Assembly: GCF_002261335.1 (NCBI RefSeq)
Contig: NZ_NEVL01000007.1
Location: forward strand, 62,001 to 126,000
Direction: 5' to 3'
DNA from: Bordetella genomosp. 1
GTDB lineage: Bacteria > Pseudomonadota > Gammaproteobacteria > Burkholderiales > Burkholderiaceae_B
DNA: 64,000 nucleotides
Under the pieces are notes generated by a model, which did no database searches, had not been told where the DNA came from, and was given only the letters and a program-made list of their open reading frames with translations. This document shows, piece after piece, positions 29,694 through 40,288 of the stretch. Within the stretch, counting starts at the first letter, position 1; every line of letters begins with the position of its first letter. The position numbers and the translations under genes are program-made.

Positions 29694-30583
29694 TGAACGC
29701 ACTCAAGACCTACGCCCTCACCCGGCTGTTCAAGTGGTTCGGCCGCATGCGGCCGGCCACGCGCCAGCGCGCCGGCGCCTTCGTCGGCTGGCTGTCGCTG
29801 AAACTCGCCGGCAAGCGCCTGCGCATCGTGCGCAAGAACCTCGAACTGTGCTTTCCCGACGCCTCGCCGCAGCAACGCGACCAGTGGCTGCACGAGCACT
29901 TCCGCGCGCTCGGCCAGTCGATCGTCGACCGCGGCGTGCTGTGGTTCGGCACCGAAGACGCGATCCGCGCGATGGCCACCCAGAGCGGCGCCGAACGCAT
30001 CAACGCGATCGCCGCCACCGGCCGGCCCGTGATCCTGCTGGCGCCCCACTTCATCGGCCTGGACGTGGCGGCCACGCGCCTGACCATGGAGGTGCCCAGC
30101 GGCGCCACCATGTACACGCCGCAGAGCGACCCCGCCGTGGACGCGATCGTGCGCGCCGGCCGGGCGCGCTTCAACGAGGTGTTCCTGGTGTCGCGCAAGG
30201 ACGGCATCCGCGACCTGATCCGCCACTTCCGCGAGGCGCGGCCGGTGTACTACCTGCCCGACATGGACTTCGGCCGCCAGGGCGCGGTGTTCGTGCCCTT
30301 CTTCGGCGTGCCGGCCGCGACGCTGGTCGCCACGGCCCAGCTCGCGCGCAAATGGAATGCGGCGGTGCTGCCCATCCTCGACTTCTGGGATCCCGCCACG
30401 GGCCGGTACCACGTCGAGGTGCTGGAGCCGCTCGCCGATTTCCCGGGCGACGACGACAACGAGGCGGCCACCGCCCGGCTCAACCGCGAGATCGAAAGCT
30501 GGGTGCGGCGCTGCCCGAGCCAATACTATTGGGTGCATCGCCGCTTCAAGACCCGGCCGCTGGGCGAGGCGAAGTTCTACTGA
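29693..30583 (+). CDS. Lipid A biosynthesis acyltransferase, LpxL/LpxM family (copy 2)
   Basis: 296 residues, paralogous to the preceding gene and translationally coupled to it (TGATG). The catalytic H-X4-D motif is His119-Asp124 in LAPHFIGLD; also [14 protein letters not shown] and [20 protein letters not shown]. Paired acyltransferases of this type add secondary acyl chains at different positions of lipid A, so this copy probably differs from the first in position or chain length. Which copy is LpxL1 or LpxL2 cannot be told here. Confidence 0.92.
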   Translation: MNALKTYALTRLFKWFGRMRPATRQRAGAFVGWLSLKLAGKRLRIVRKNLELCFPDASPQQRDQWLHEHFRALGQSIVDRGVLWFGTEDAIRAMATQSGAERINAIAATGRPVILLAPHFIGLDVAATRLTMEVPSGATMYTPQSDPAVDAIVRAGRARFNEVFLVSRKDGIRDLIRHFREARPVYYLPDMDFGRQGAVFVPFFGVPAATLVATAQLARKWNAAVLPILDFWDPATGRYHVEVLEPLADFPGDDDNEAATARLNREIESWVRRCPSQYYWVHRRFKTRPLGEAKFY

Positions 30584-30621
30584 GCCCTGCTTTTGCGCAG
30601 CGAATGGGCGATAATCGTCCC

Positions 30622-31518
30622 ATGATCTGGAACTTCACCAAAATGCACGGCGCCGGCAACGACTTCGTCGTGCTCGACGGCGTGCGTCAAACCATCGAAA
30701 TGACGCCCGAGCGTGCCCGCGCGCTGGGCGATCGTCATTTCGGCATCGGCGCCGACCAAATCCTGCTGGTCGAGCGCGCGACCCGTCCGGACGCCGACTT
30801 CCGCTACCGCATCTTCAACAACGACGGCAGCGAGGTCGAGCATTGCGGCAACGGCGCGCGCTGCTTCGTGCGCTTCGTGCACGAGCAGGGCCTGTCGGCG
30901 AAGAATCCGCTGCGCGCCGAGATCATGGGCGGCGCCATCCTGGTGCTCGACGAGTCCGACGACCAGCAGGTCACGGTCGACATGGGCACCACCCGCTACA
31001 CCCCCGACGCCCTGCCGTTCGACGTCAGCGGCCTGGCCACGCGCCAGCAGGCCCGCGACACGCTCTACGAATTCCCGCTCGACCCCGCCCCCGGCCTGCC
31101 GCGCAGCGTCGAGCTCTCGGCCGTCGCGATCTCCAACCCGCACGTGGTGCAGGTGGTCGAAGACACCGAGACCGCGCCGGTCGCCGTGATCGGCCCGATG
31201 CTCGAATCGCACCCGCGCTTCGCGCGCCGCGTCAACGTCGGCTTCATGCAGATCATCGATCCGCACAACATCCGGCTGCGCGTCTACGAGCGCGGCGCGG
31301 GCGAAACGCTGGCCTGCGGCACGGGCGCCTGCGCGGCCGTGGCCGCCGGCGTGCGCCGCGGCCTGCTCGATTCGCCGGTGCGCGTCCAGACCCACGGCGG
31401 CGTGCTCACCATCGCCTATGATGGCCAGAACCTGCGCCTCACCGGTCCGGCCACCTCCGTCTTCAATGGTCAGGTCGACATCGACGCCCTGACCTTCTCC
31501 ATGGCCCTGAGCCGCTGA
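30622..31518 (+). CDS. dapF: Diaminopimelate epimerase
   Basis: 298-residue cofactor-free epimerase that converts LL- to meso-diaminopimelate for lysine and peptidoglycan. The two catalytic cysteines are Cys75 in [10 protein letters not shown] and Cys232 in [22 protein letters not shown] and [10 protein letters not shown] are also diagnostic. I prefer ATG 30622 ([10 protein letters not shown]) over an in-frame ATG 18 bases upstream because it matches the family N terminus. It is followed by the DUF484 gene and xerC, the usual dapF-xerC order. Confidence 0.96.
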   Translation: MIWNFTKMHGAGNDFVVLDGVRQTIEMTPERARALGDRHFGIGADQILLVERATRPDADFRYRIFNNDGSEVEHCGNGARCFVRFVHEQGLSAKNPLRAEIMGGAILVLDESDDQQVTVDMGTTRYTPDALPFDVSGLATRQQARDTLYEFPLDPAPGLPRSVELSAVAISNPHVVQVVEDTETAPVAVIGPMLESHPRFARRVNVGFMQIIDPHNIRLRVYERGAGETLACGTGACAAVAAGVRRGLLDSPVRVQTHGGVLTIAYDGQNLRLTGPATSVFNGQVDIDALTFSMALSR

Positions 31519-31556
31519 CGGCGCGCCGCGCCGCCGCGTCTGCCAAACTAGGTCTC

Positions 31557-32237
31557 ATGTCCACTACCGCTCCCGCCCTCTCCGCCCAGGAGATCGCCGA
31601 CTTCCTGCAACAGAACCCCGCGTTCTTCGAAGAACACGCGGAGGTGTTCTCCACGCTGCAGATCCCGAGCCCGCACGGCAACCGCGCCATCTCGCTGGCC
31701 GAGCGCCAGATCCTGACGCTGCGCGAACGCACCCGCGTGCTCGAATGGCGCCTGAACGAGCTGATCCGCAACGCGGGCGACAACGAAACCATCAGCACCC
31801 AGGTCACCGCCTGGTGCGCGCGCCTGCTGGCCGAAGACGAAGCCGCGCACGTGCCCGGCGAGATCGCGCTCGGCCTGGCCGAGCAGTTCGAGCTCGACCA
31901 CGTCGCGCTGCGCCTCTGGAACCTCACCGCGATTCCCGCCGACGGCTACGGGGCGCCCGTGTCCGAAGACGTGCGCGCCTTCGCCGACAGCCTGAAGGCG
32001 CCCTACTGCGGCACCGACACCGAGTTCGAGGCGGCCGGCTGGCTCGACGGCAAGCCCCGTTCGCTGGCGCTGGTGGCACTGCGCACCGCTCCCGACGCCG
32101 ATGCCTTCGGCCTGCTGGTGCTGGGCTCCGACGACCCGGCGCGCTTCGCGCCCGACATGGGCACGGCGTTTCTCGAAACCATCGGCCGCCTGGCCTCCGC
32201 CGCCGCGCAACGGCTGGCGCGCACGCCGCGCGCCTGA
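31557..32237 (+). CDS. DUF484 family protein
   Basis: 226 residues. The N-terminal motif EIADFLQQNPAFFEEHAEVFSTLQIPSPHGNRAISLAERQILTLRER is the standard DUF484 opening, followed by a predicted coiled-coil and a GAF-like domain. Its function is not established; DUF484 genes are widely found between dapF and xerC, as here. It is 38 bp after dapF and 21 bp before xerC, so the three are probably one operon. Confidence 0.9.
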   Translation: MSTTAPALSAQEIADFLQQNPAFFEEHAEVFSTLQIPSPHGNRAISLAERQILTLRERTRVLEWRLNELIRNAGDNETISTQVTAWCARLLAEDEAAHVPGEIALGLAEQFELDHVALRLWNLTAIPADGYGAPVSEDVRAFADSLKAPYCGTDTEFEAAGWLDGKPRSLALVALRTAPDADAFGLLVLGSDDPARFAPDMGTAFLETIGRLASAAAQRLARTPRA

Positions 32238-32258
32238 CCCCGCCGCCGGCGCCCCGCC

Positions 32259-33230
32259 ATGACCGCGCCCGCTCCCGACGCCGAACTCACCGGGCCGATG
32301 CAGGCCTGGCTCGAGCACCTGCGCACGCAGCGGCGCTACGCCAGCCACACGCTCGACGGCTACCGCCACGAGCTGCGCCGGCTGGCGCAGCTGCTGGCCG
32401 CCGCCCGCCTCACCGCCGAGGGCGTGGCCAACGGCCACATCCGGCAATTCATCGCGCGCCTGCATGCCCAGGGCCTGGGGCCGCGCAGCCTGGCCCGCAC
32501 CCTCGCGGCCTGGCGCGGCTTCTATCATTGGTGGGCGCCGGCCGCCGGCCTGCCCGGCAACCCGGTCACCGGCGTGCGCGCGCCCAAGGCGCCGCGCGCG
32601 CTGCCCAAGGCGCTCTCCGTCGAACACACCCAGGCCCTGCTCGACCATGCGCCGGCCCGGCTCGCCACCGATCCCGCCGGCATCCGCGACCACGCGATGT
32701 TCGAGCTGTTCTATTCGTGCGGCCTGCGCTTGTCTGAGCTGGTCGGCCTCGACCTCGAATACCGCAAGTCGGCCGGGCATGAATCGCGCGGCTGGCTCAA
32801 CCTGGCCGACGCCGAAGTGGTGGTGCTGGGCAAGGGCGGCAAGCGCCGCAGCGTGCCGGTCGGCAAAGCCGCGCTCGCGGCACTGACGCGCTGGCTCGGC
32901 GCGCGCGACCAGCTCGCACGCGCCGCCACCGAAGACGATGCGGCCGCGCTGTTCGTGGGCGCGCGCGGCGCGCGCATCTCGCCGCGCGTGGTGCAGGCCC
33001 AGCTGGCGGCCGGCGCGCTCGCCGCCGGGCTGCCCTCGCACGTGCATCCGCACGTGCTGCGCCACAGCTTCGCCAGCCACGTGCTGCAATCGGCGCAGGA
33101 TCTGCGCGCGGTGCAGGAGATGCTGGGCCACGCCAACATCTCCACCACCCAGGTCTACACGCGGCTGGACTTCCAGCACCTCGCCAAGGCCTACGACCAG
33201 GCCCACCCGCGCGCCACGCGCAAGCGCTGA
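32259..33230 (+). CDS. xerC: Tyrosine recombinase XerC
   Basis: 323 residues. The core-binding N-terminal domain is followed by the catalytic domain with all expected residues: Arg157 in CGLRLSE, Lys in GKGGKRR (192/195), His265 and Arg268 in HVLRHSFASH, His291 in MLGHANIS, and nucleophile Tyr300 in TQVYTR. With XerD it resolves chromosome dimers at dif. The dapF-DUF484-xerC context and the absence of mobile genes argue against a phage integrase. Confidence 0.94.
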   Translation: MTAPAPDAELTGPMQAWLEHLRTQRRYASHTLDGYRHELRRLAQLLAAARLTAEGVANGHIRQFIARLHAQGLGPRSLARTLAAWRGFYHWWAPAAGLPGNPVTGVRAPKAPRALPKALSVEHTQALLDHAPARLATDPAGIRDHAMFELFYSCGLRLSELVGLDLEYRKSAGHESRGWLNLADAEVVVLGKGGKRRSVPVGKAALAALTRWLGARDQLARAATEDDAAALFVGARGARISPRVVQAQLAAGALAAGLPSHVHPHVLRHSFASHVLQSAQDLRAVQEMLGHANISTTQVYTRLDFQHLAKAYDQAHPRATRKR

Positions 33231-33240
33231 GGCGCGGCGC

Positions 33241-35382
33241 TCAGTAGCTCAGCCGCACGCCCAGCATCACGGTGCGGCCCGGCAGCGGCGCCACGCGCGA
33301 GATGAACGAGGCGTGGTTGTAGGCCAGCTTGTTCAGCAGGTTGTTGCCGCGCAAATACACCTCATAGCCGGTCTGGCCCATCGTGCCGCGATAGCTCAGC
33401 ACCGCGTTGACCAGCTCATAGCCCGGCGTGGACGTCTCGTAGGCCGCGATGTCGTTCTGGCGGAACACGTGCGCGTACTCCACGCCCGCGCCCCAGCGCT
33501 GCCAGCGCGCGTCGGCGCGCACGCCCAGGCGCGCGGCCGGGATGCGCGGCAGGTCGCCGTTGCCGCCGGTGAGACGGCCGCGCACGTAGTCGCCGAAGAC
33601 GCCGGCCGAGTACACCGGGGTGAACTGGTAGCGCAGCTCGCCTTCGATCCCGGTGAAGGTCGCGTCGCGCTGGGTGTACTGGATCAGGCGGAAGTCCTCG
33701 AACTGGTCCAGCGTGTTGGCGTAGATGTAGTTCTTCACGCGGTTGTGGAACACGCTGGCACGCGCGGTCAGGTCGCCGCTGTGCTTGCGCAGCGTCAGGT
33801 CGATGTTGCGCGAGGTCTCGCGGCCCAGGTCGCTGTCGCCCAGCTCATAGGTGTTGGTCGCCAGGTGCACGCCGTCGGCATAGAGCTCCTGCGCGTTGGG
33901 CAGGCGCTGCGAATGCGAGAACGACAGCGTGGCGGAATACTGCGGCGCGAAATCCCACACGGCCGCGGCCGAGTAAGACGTGCCGCTCTGGCTGTTGCGC
34001 GAGGCCTCGCCGGTGGGGCGGATGCGCTGCCAGTCCTGGCGCGCGCCCAGCTCGAAGCGCCAGTCGCCCAGGCGATATTCCTCGAGCAGGAACAGGCCCA
34101 CGGTGTCGGTCTTGCTGCGCGGCAGGAAGGCCTCCTCGCCGTCGGCGCGGAAGTCGCTGTAGGCATGCTGGGCGCCGAACACGCCGCGCCAGCCCCACAG
34201 CGGTTTGTGCGTGAGTTCGAGGCGCATGTCGTGGCCGCGGTTCTTGAACGCCGTGCCCACTTCGCCGCCCTCGATCTCGTCGTGGCGGTAGTCGGTCAGG
34301 CCGCCCCGGAAGCGGATCTGCTCGAAGCCGGCGAAGGGATCGCGGTATTCGGCGCGCAGGTCGACGCGGTCGCTGCGCAGCTTCACGTAGGGCGCGGCGT
34401 GCGAGTGCTCGTGCTCGTGCTCGTGGTCGTGGTCGTGCTCGTCTTCGTCGTGATCGTGGCCGCCGCAATGCAGATGGGTGCCGTGCGGGTGGCAGCCCTC
34501 GTATTCGTGGCCGTGACCCGGCAGGCCGTACTTGCTCTCGAGATGGGTGAAGGCCACGCCCACGTAGCCGCGCGGCGTGATCCACGACAGGCCCACCGAG
34601 CCCTGCGCCGATTCGGCATACGAGCCCTCGAGCTTGCCGCTGCTCCAGTTCGGCACGCGATAGTCGTCGGAACGGCGCTTCAGGCCTTCCACCCGCACCG
34701 CGAACTCGCCCGTGCCCGCGGTCAGGCCGACCGCGCCGGCGCGCTCGCGCGTGCCCGTGGCGCCGCGCAACTCCAGCTCGGCCTCGACCCCGCGCTCCGG
34801 CACCGCGGTCGGGATCTTGCGATCGATCACGTTCACCACGCCGCCGATCGCGCCGCCGCCATACAGCAGCGCGGCCGGACCGCGCAGCACCTCGATGCGC
34901 TCGGCCAGCAACGGCTCGGTCGTCACGGCATGGTCGGGCGAGATCGTGGAGGCGTCCATCAGCTCGGAGCCGTCGCTCAGCACCTTCACGCGCGGCGAGG
35001 TCTGGCCACGGATCACGGGGCGCGAGGCGCCGCCGCCGAAGGTGTCGGCGTGCACGCCGGGCTCGTTGGCCAGGGTCTCGCCCAGCGTCGCGCCCCGGCG
35101 CAGCAACAGCGCGTCGCCCTGCAGCACGCTGACCGGACGCGTGGCGCGGTCGGCATCACCGGCCAGCGGATCGGCCGACACGATCACCGGCGCCAGCTGG
35201 CGCGCTTGGCGCTCGTCTTCCTCGGCCTGCGCCATGGGCGCCGCGGCAAACAGCGCCAAAGCGAGCGTGGGCACGCGATGTGCCCGGCGCTGCCGGCAGC
35301 GCGCCAGCGCCCCGCCCTGATGGATCCCCTCGACGCCTGCCCGCCGCTTCCCCTGCAAACCCTGCCGCTTGTGGCCCCGCAT
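33241..35382 (-). CDS. znuD: TonB-dependent zinc receptor, ZnuD-like
   Basis: 713 residues. A basic leader of about 40 residues precedes a signal sequence ending near MAQAEED, then a plug domain (RPVSVLQGDALLLRRGATLGETLANEPGV, SRPVIRGQTSPRVKVLSDG, IEVLRGPAALLYGGGAIGGVVNVID) and a beta-barrel ending in aromatic SY. A His/Asp/Glu-rich loop with two Cys lies at roughly residues 280-325 (GHDHDEDEHDHDHEHEHEHSH), as in meningococcal ZnuD. It should import zinc through the outer membrane. ATG 35382 is chosen because GGGAG lies eight bases upstream. Zur-type half-sites overlap the promoter region. Confidence 0.9.
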   Translation of the reverse strand: MRGHKRQGLQGKRRAGVEGIHQGGALARCRQRRAHRVPTLALALFAAAPMAQAEEDERQARQLAPVIVSADPLAGDADRATRPVSVLQGDALLLRRGATLGETLANEPGVHADTFGGGASRPVIRGQTSPRVKVLSDGSELMDASTISPDHAVTTEPLLAERIEVLRGPAALLYGGGAIGGVVNVIDRKIPTAVPERGVEAELELRGATGTRERAGAVGLTAGTGEFAVRVEGLKRRSDDYRVPNWSSGKLEGSYAESAQGSVGLSWITPRGYVGVAFTHLESKYGLPGHGHEYEGCHPHGTHLHCGGHDHDEDEHDHDHEHEHEHSHAAPYVKLRSDRVDLRAEYRDPFAGFEQIRFRGGLTDYRHDEIEGGEVGTAFKNRGHDMRLELTHKPLWGWRGVFGAQHAYSDFRADGEEAFLPRSKTDTVGLFLLEEYRLGDWRFELGARQDWQRIRPTGEASRNSQSGTSYSAAAVWDFAPQYSATLSFSHSQRLPNAQELYADGVHLATNTYELGDSDLGRETSRNIDLTLRKHSGDLTARASVFHNRVKNYIYANTLDQFEDFRLIQYTQRDATFTGIEGELRYQFTPVYSAGVFGDYVRGRLTGGNGDLPRIPAARLGVRADARWQRWGAGVEYAHVFRQNDIAAYETSTPGYELVNAVLSYRGTMGQTGYEVYLRGNNLLNKLAYNHASFISRVAPLPGRTVMLGVRLSY

Positions 35383-35395
35383 GACTGCCGCTCCC

Positions 35396-35436
35396 AATGT
35401 TATAAAGTTTCAACAAAGACGAGATGATATAACATT
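35396..35436 (-). promoter_or_regulatory. Zur-type half-sites upstream of znuD
   Basis: Inverted half-sites AATGTTATA (35396-35404) and TATAACATT (35428-35436) lie just upstream of the znuD start. Read on the minus strand, the distal one reads TGTTATATCAT, the same eleven bases as the left part of the Zur box at 40164. The spacing differs from a single compact operator, so two weak Zur sites are more likely than one. Confidence 0.6.
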
Positions 35437-35487
35437 ACAAACAGCTTGCAAGCTTGGTCGCGCTACAAACGCGCCGCCCACGACAAA

Positions 35488-35515
35488 ACGGCGCCCGGTC
35501 TGCACCGGACGCCGT
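35488..35515 (-). terminator. Terminator of the zinc-transport operon
   Basis: Stem ACGGCGnCCGGT / ACCGGnCGCCGT with one mismatch and a 4-base loop. On the minus strand it is followed by GTTTTGT, a U-rich tail, 22 bases after the stop of the NicO-like gene. Confidence 0.8.
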
Positions 35516-35536
35516 CGTGCCCAGCCGGGCAAAGCA

Positions 35537-36601
35537 TCAGTTGAGCGCCATCTGCCCGCCGAGCAGCAACACGCCGAGCACCAGCACGAACGCCGCCGCG
35601 AGCGCGTCGATCAGGTAGCGCAGGCGGGCGGCCGCCGGCGAGGACAGCCGCGCGCCCAGTCGCACCGCACCGCTGCGCGCCCAGGCCGCGAGCATGGTGA
35701 GCACGGCCACCGTGAGGCCGGTGCCCACGCCCATCGCCAGCGCGGCCGCGACGCCGGCCACGAAGAAGCCCTGGGCCAGCGCGAACACCAGCACGATCAG
35801 CGCGCCGCTGCACGGCCGCAGGCCCACCGCCACGATGGCGCTCCAGGCGCGGCGCAGATCGAGCCGGCCCGCCACGGCCGCCGCCGGCGCCACGTGCGCA
35901 TGGCCGCAACCGCAGTCATCGCCGTGCGCGTGGCCGTGATCATGCGCATGCTCATGATGATGCGCGTGCGCCGATCCATGCGCATGGCCGTCGTGATGCG
36001 CGTGATGCGCGTGGCCCGGTGCGTGGCGCTGCCGCGAGCGCAGCAGCGGGCGCAGCGCCTTGCGCCAGACCAGCCACAGGCCCAGCAACACGATCAGCGC
36101 ATACGAGCCGGTCTCGAGCCACGCGGTGGCGCGATTCATCGTGGCGGCCGTCACGCTCAGCACCCAGCCCAGCAGCGCCACCATCACGATCGCCACCAGT
36201 GCCTGCAGCAGCGCCGACACCAGCGCCAGCACGGCGCCATTGCGCGCGGTCTGGCGGTTGGCCACCACATAGGCCGCGATCACGGCCTTGCCATGCCCCG
36301 GTCCGAGCGCATGGAACACGCCGTAGGCGAACGACAGGCCCAGCAGCAGCCACGCGGCCGCGCCGTCGGCCTGCCAGGCGCGCACCGCGCCGGTGAGCTG
36401 GCGATAGAAATGCGATTGCCACACCGAGATCTGGCCGAACACGCCGGACAACCATCCCGGGCCCGCGCCGCCGGCCTCAGGCACGCCGAACGGATGGGCC
36501 TGGGCCCAAGCCGTGTGCGCCATGCCGGCGCCCGCCAGCACCATCAACGCCCAGGCGAGCGCGCGACCCGCGCGCCCCCAGGCCTTGCCGCTTACTTGCA
36601 T
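35537..36601 (-). CDS. NicO/RcnA-like high-affinity metal permease
   Basis: 354 residues. After a probable signal or first helix, several membrane helices follow; FAYGVFHALGPGHGKAVIAAYV is the NicO/RcnA family hallmark, and GLRPCSGALIVLVFALAQG marks the second half. A cytoplasmic or periplasmic loop of about 40 residues is nearly all His, Asp, Gly and Ala (residues 195-237). The start overlaps the DUF1007 gene by 10 bases. RcnA proteins export Ni/Co, other members import; here co-location with znuABC and Zur points to zinc, direction unknown. Confidence 0.87.
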   Translation of the reverse strand: MQVSGKAWGRAGRALAWALMVLAGAGMAHTAWAQAHPFGVPEAGGAGPGWLSGVFGQISVWQSHFYRQLTGAVRAWQADGAAAWLLLGLSFAYGVFHALGPGHGKAVIAAYVVANRQTARNGAVLALVSALLQALVAIVMVALLGWVLSVTAATMNRATAWLETGSYALIVLLGLWLVWRKALRPLLRSRQRHAPGHAHHAHHDGHAHGSAHAHHHEHAHDHGHAHGDDCGCGHAHVAPAAAVAGRLDLRRAWSAIVAVGLRPCSGALIVLVFALAQGFFVAGVAAALAMGVGTGLTVAVLTMLAAWARSGAVRLGARLSSPAAARLRYLIDALAAAFVLVLGVLLLGGQMALN

Positions 36602-37238
36602 GTCACCTCGATACGATGCGTGAGGCCCTTGGTGATGGCGTAGAGCTCATCGGGCAGGGCCTCGGGGTCGGCCGGAATGGCCGCCAGTTGCTGCATGGTC
36701 TGCCAGTCGAGCTCGCGCGGCTTCTGGTAGCGCTGCGTGCAGCCCGAAGGCGCGCCGTCGAGCCGGATCGCGCCGGGCGCGTCGAAGGCATAGGCCACGA
36801 AATAGGTGGGATCGTAGATGTCGATCTGCGCGCCGCCCGCCCCCACCGCGCGCGGCGTGGCCAGCGGCAGCTCGAACGACAGCGCGAGCCGGCCGTCCTT
36901 CCAGACCACGCGCGCATCCTTGGGCGCGGCGTAGGTCTGCATCGCGCCGTCGAGCGTGACGCGCGTGAAGTAGTGCGAGATCGGCTCGCCCAGCGCTTTC
37001 ATCCAGTCGTCGGCCATGCCGCGTAGCACGTCGGGCGGCAGGCTGCCGTCGGCCTGCTTCTTGAGGCCCTGCGTGGCGTAGGTGCCGAACATCTCGTCGA
37101 ACAGCCAGGTCTCGCGCACCGCGGCCAGCCGGCCCTGCGCGTCGAACACCACGGTGGCCTGCGCGTCGATCCACATGTGCGGATGCGCCTGCGCCGGCGC
37201 GGCGGCCATCGTCAGTGCGGCTGCCGCGCAGGCGCCGC

Positions 37239-38293
<1,055 letters not shown>

Positions 38294-38297
<4 letters not shown>

Positions 38298-39199
38298 CGC
38301 ATATCTCCTGTGATTGCCAAGGCGCGGCGGCGCGACCGACGCGCCCCCTGCCACAAACCGCCCCGCGGCCCGCCGGCCACGGAGCACAAATAGACGGCGC
38401 CGGCCGCCAGGATGATGGCCGGCGAGGCGGGCAGATCGAGGTGGAACGACAGCAGCAGGCCGGCCGCGCTCGCGACCATCGCCAGCGCCATCGCCAGGAC
38501 GATCTGCCCGCCCACGCTGCGGGCCCAGAAGCGTGCGCTCGCAGCCGGCAGCATCATCAGGCCCACCACCATCAACGTGCCCAGCACCTGGAATCCGCCC
38601 ACCAGGTTCAGCACCACCAGCGCCAGGAAGGCGCCGTGCGCCCAGGCGCCCGCGCGGCCCTGCATGCGCAGAAAGCCCGGATCGAAGCACTCGTAGACCA
38701 GCGGGCGGAAGATCAGCGCGAGCACGCCGAGCGTGAGCGTGGTGACGGCGGCCGCCATGTAGAGCGCAGCGTCGTCCATGCCGAGCACGGTGCCGAACAG
38801 CACGTGCATCAGGTCGGTGCTGGAGCCGCGCAGCGACACCAGCGTCACGCCCAGGGCCAGCGAAATCAGGTAGAACGCGGCGAAGCTCGCGTCTTCGCGC
38901 AGGGGCGTGAGACGGGTCACGAGGCCGGACAGCAGCGCCACCGCGAGCCCGGTGAACACGCCGCCCGCCATCATGGCCGGCACCGACAGCCCGGCCAGCA
39001 GATAGCCCGCCGCCACGCCGGGCAGGATGGCGTGCGACATCGCATCGCCCATCAGGCTCATGCGCCGCAGCACGAGAAACACGCCCACCGGCGCGGCGCC
39101 GGCCGCCAGCGCCACCGCGCCGGCCAGCGCACGCCGCATGAAACCGAACTGCACGAAGGGATCGACCAGCCAGGCGTGCAGGGCCTGCCACGCGCTCAT
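38294..39199 (-). CDS. znuB: Zinc ABC transporter permease
   Basis: 301 residues with about eight membrane helices. Family motifs are FGFMRRALAGAVALAAGAAPVGVFLVLRRMSLMGDAMSHAILPGVAAGYL, GTVLGMDDAAL and LLMMLPAASARFWA-like segment VVGLMMLPAASARF. It forms the inner-membrane channel of the ZnuABC importer. Both ends overlap neighbours by four bases (ATGA), a sign of tightly coupled translation. The C-terminal tail is basic (ARRSRRRALAI). Confidence 0.93.
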
Positions 39200-39897
39200 G
39201 GCGCCTCCCCGTCGAGCGCGGCCGGCGTCGGCGCCCAGGCCTGCACCCGGCCCGCGCCGTCGGCGCGCGCCAGCGCCAGCGTGTCGCCGAAATAGGCGCG
39301 CACCACCTCGCGATCGTGCAGCACCGCGATCACGGTGCGCCCCTCGCGGTTGAGCTCGCCCAGCAGGCGGCAGAGCTGATGCACGGTCTCGGTGTCGACG
39401 GCGGCAAACGGCTCGTCGAGCAACAGCAGATCGGCGTCCTGCACCAGCAGCCGCGCGAACAGCGCGCGCTGCAACTGACCGCCCGACAGCGTGTCGAGCC
39501 GGCGCCGGGCCAGCGCGGCGATGCCGGTGCGCGCCATGGCCGCATCGATGCGGGCCTGTTCGGCCGCCCCCAGCCCGCGCCACGCGCCGGTGCGGCGCCA
39601 GGCGCCCATCGCGACCAGGTCGTGCACGTCGAGCGGAAACGCCAGGTCCAGGTCGGCGCGCTGCGGCAGCCAGGCCACCCGCGCGCGGCCGTCGTCGTGG
39701 CGCCGGACCGCGCCGGCCAGCGGCGCGAGCGCCCCGGCCAGCCCCTTCATGAGCGTGGACTTGCCCACGCCGTTGGGGCCGACCACCGCGGTCATGGTGC
39801 CGGCGCGAAACGCGCCGCTCACCCCGCGCACCACCGCCTGCCCGCCCCAGCCGAAGTCGGCATTCTCCAGCGTGAGCAGCGGCGCCGCGGCGCTCAT
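39196..39897 (-). CDS. znuC: Zinc ABC transporter ATP-binding protein
   Basis: 233 residues. Walker A GPNGVGKST, Q-loop in VAWLPQRADLDLAFP, signature LSGGQLQRALFARLL, Walker B DLLLLDEPFAAVD and the switch His in VIAVLHDREVV are all present. It energises ZnuB. I use ATG 39897 (MSAAAPLLTLENADFGWGG), which overlaps the stop of a 47-residue membrane protein by four bases. It ends inside the znuB start. Confidence 0.94.
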   Translation of the reverse strand: MSAAAPLLTLENADFGWGGQAVVRGVSGAFRAGTMTAVVGPNGVGKSTLMKGLAGALAPLAGAVRRHDDGRARVAWLPQRADLDLAFPLDVHDLVAMGAWRRTGAWRGLGAAEQARIDAAMARTGIAALARRRLDTLSGGQLQRALFARLLVQDADLLLLDEPFAAVDTETVHQLCRLLGELNREGRTVIAVLHDREVVRAYFGDTLALARADGAGRVQAWAPTPAALDGEAP

Positions 39898-40037
39898 GCC
39901 GGGCTCCCGGCCGGCGCCATCGCCCACAGCACCAGCAGCCAGACGGCCGCGGCCAGGGCGGCCGCCCCGGCAAGGCGGATCCAGGCGGGTTGGCGCAGGA
40001 GGGAGAAGGCGGGACGGGAGACGTGAGGCTGGGACAT
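39894..40037 (-). CDS. 47-residue single-helix membrane protein at the head of the znu operon
   Basis: A 47-codon frame, beginning MSQPHVSRPAFS, with a basic segment and one predicted membrane helix (LAGAAALAAAVWLLVLWAMA). Its stop overlaps the znuC ATG (ATGA) like the other joints of this operon, and it is the first frame after the Zur box. I do not recognise a family. It may be a small subunit or only a translation leader for znuC. The coupling makes it more than chance, but the length keeps it uncertain. Confidence 0.55.
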   Translation of the reverse strand: MSQPHVSRPAFSLLRQPAWIRLAGAAALAAAVWLLVLWAMAPAGSPA

Positions 40038-40163
40038 GGCGGGGCCGGCGCTATATAGAGAGCGGAGGGCGAGCGCCGCGCTGGCGCACAAAGGAAAAGC
40101 GCGGCGCCGGGGCGCCGCGCAAAAGCCGCGTCCGTGCCGGTGTGACGGCCGCAGCAAATAATA

Positions 40164-40178
40164 TGTTATATCATAACA
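40164..40178. promoter_or_regulatory. Zur box between znu operon and zur
   Basis: TGTTATATCATAACA is a perfect inverted repeat TGTTAT-N3-ATAACA. It matches the core of the known Zur operator (TGTTATAnTATAACA) with one extra-centre difference. It lies between the divergent small-membrane-protein/znuCBA operon and zur, in the only AT-rich patch of this area. Confidence 0.85.
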
Positions 40179-40288
40179 ATAGTGCCTGCCAAACCGGAGG
40201 GTCGCGTTTTCTGCTACCTTCGCGTCATTCCGGCCCGCCCTTGTGCTGTCTTTTCCAATCGCGGACCGGTTCACCGACACAGACCGCC

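Noticed and set aside
32259-33230. Tyrosine recombinase as a phage or island integrase
   Set aside because: dapF-DUF484-xerC order, normal XerC length, no tRNA target, no att repeats and no mobile genes nearby.
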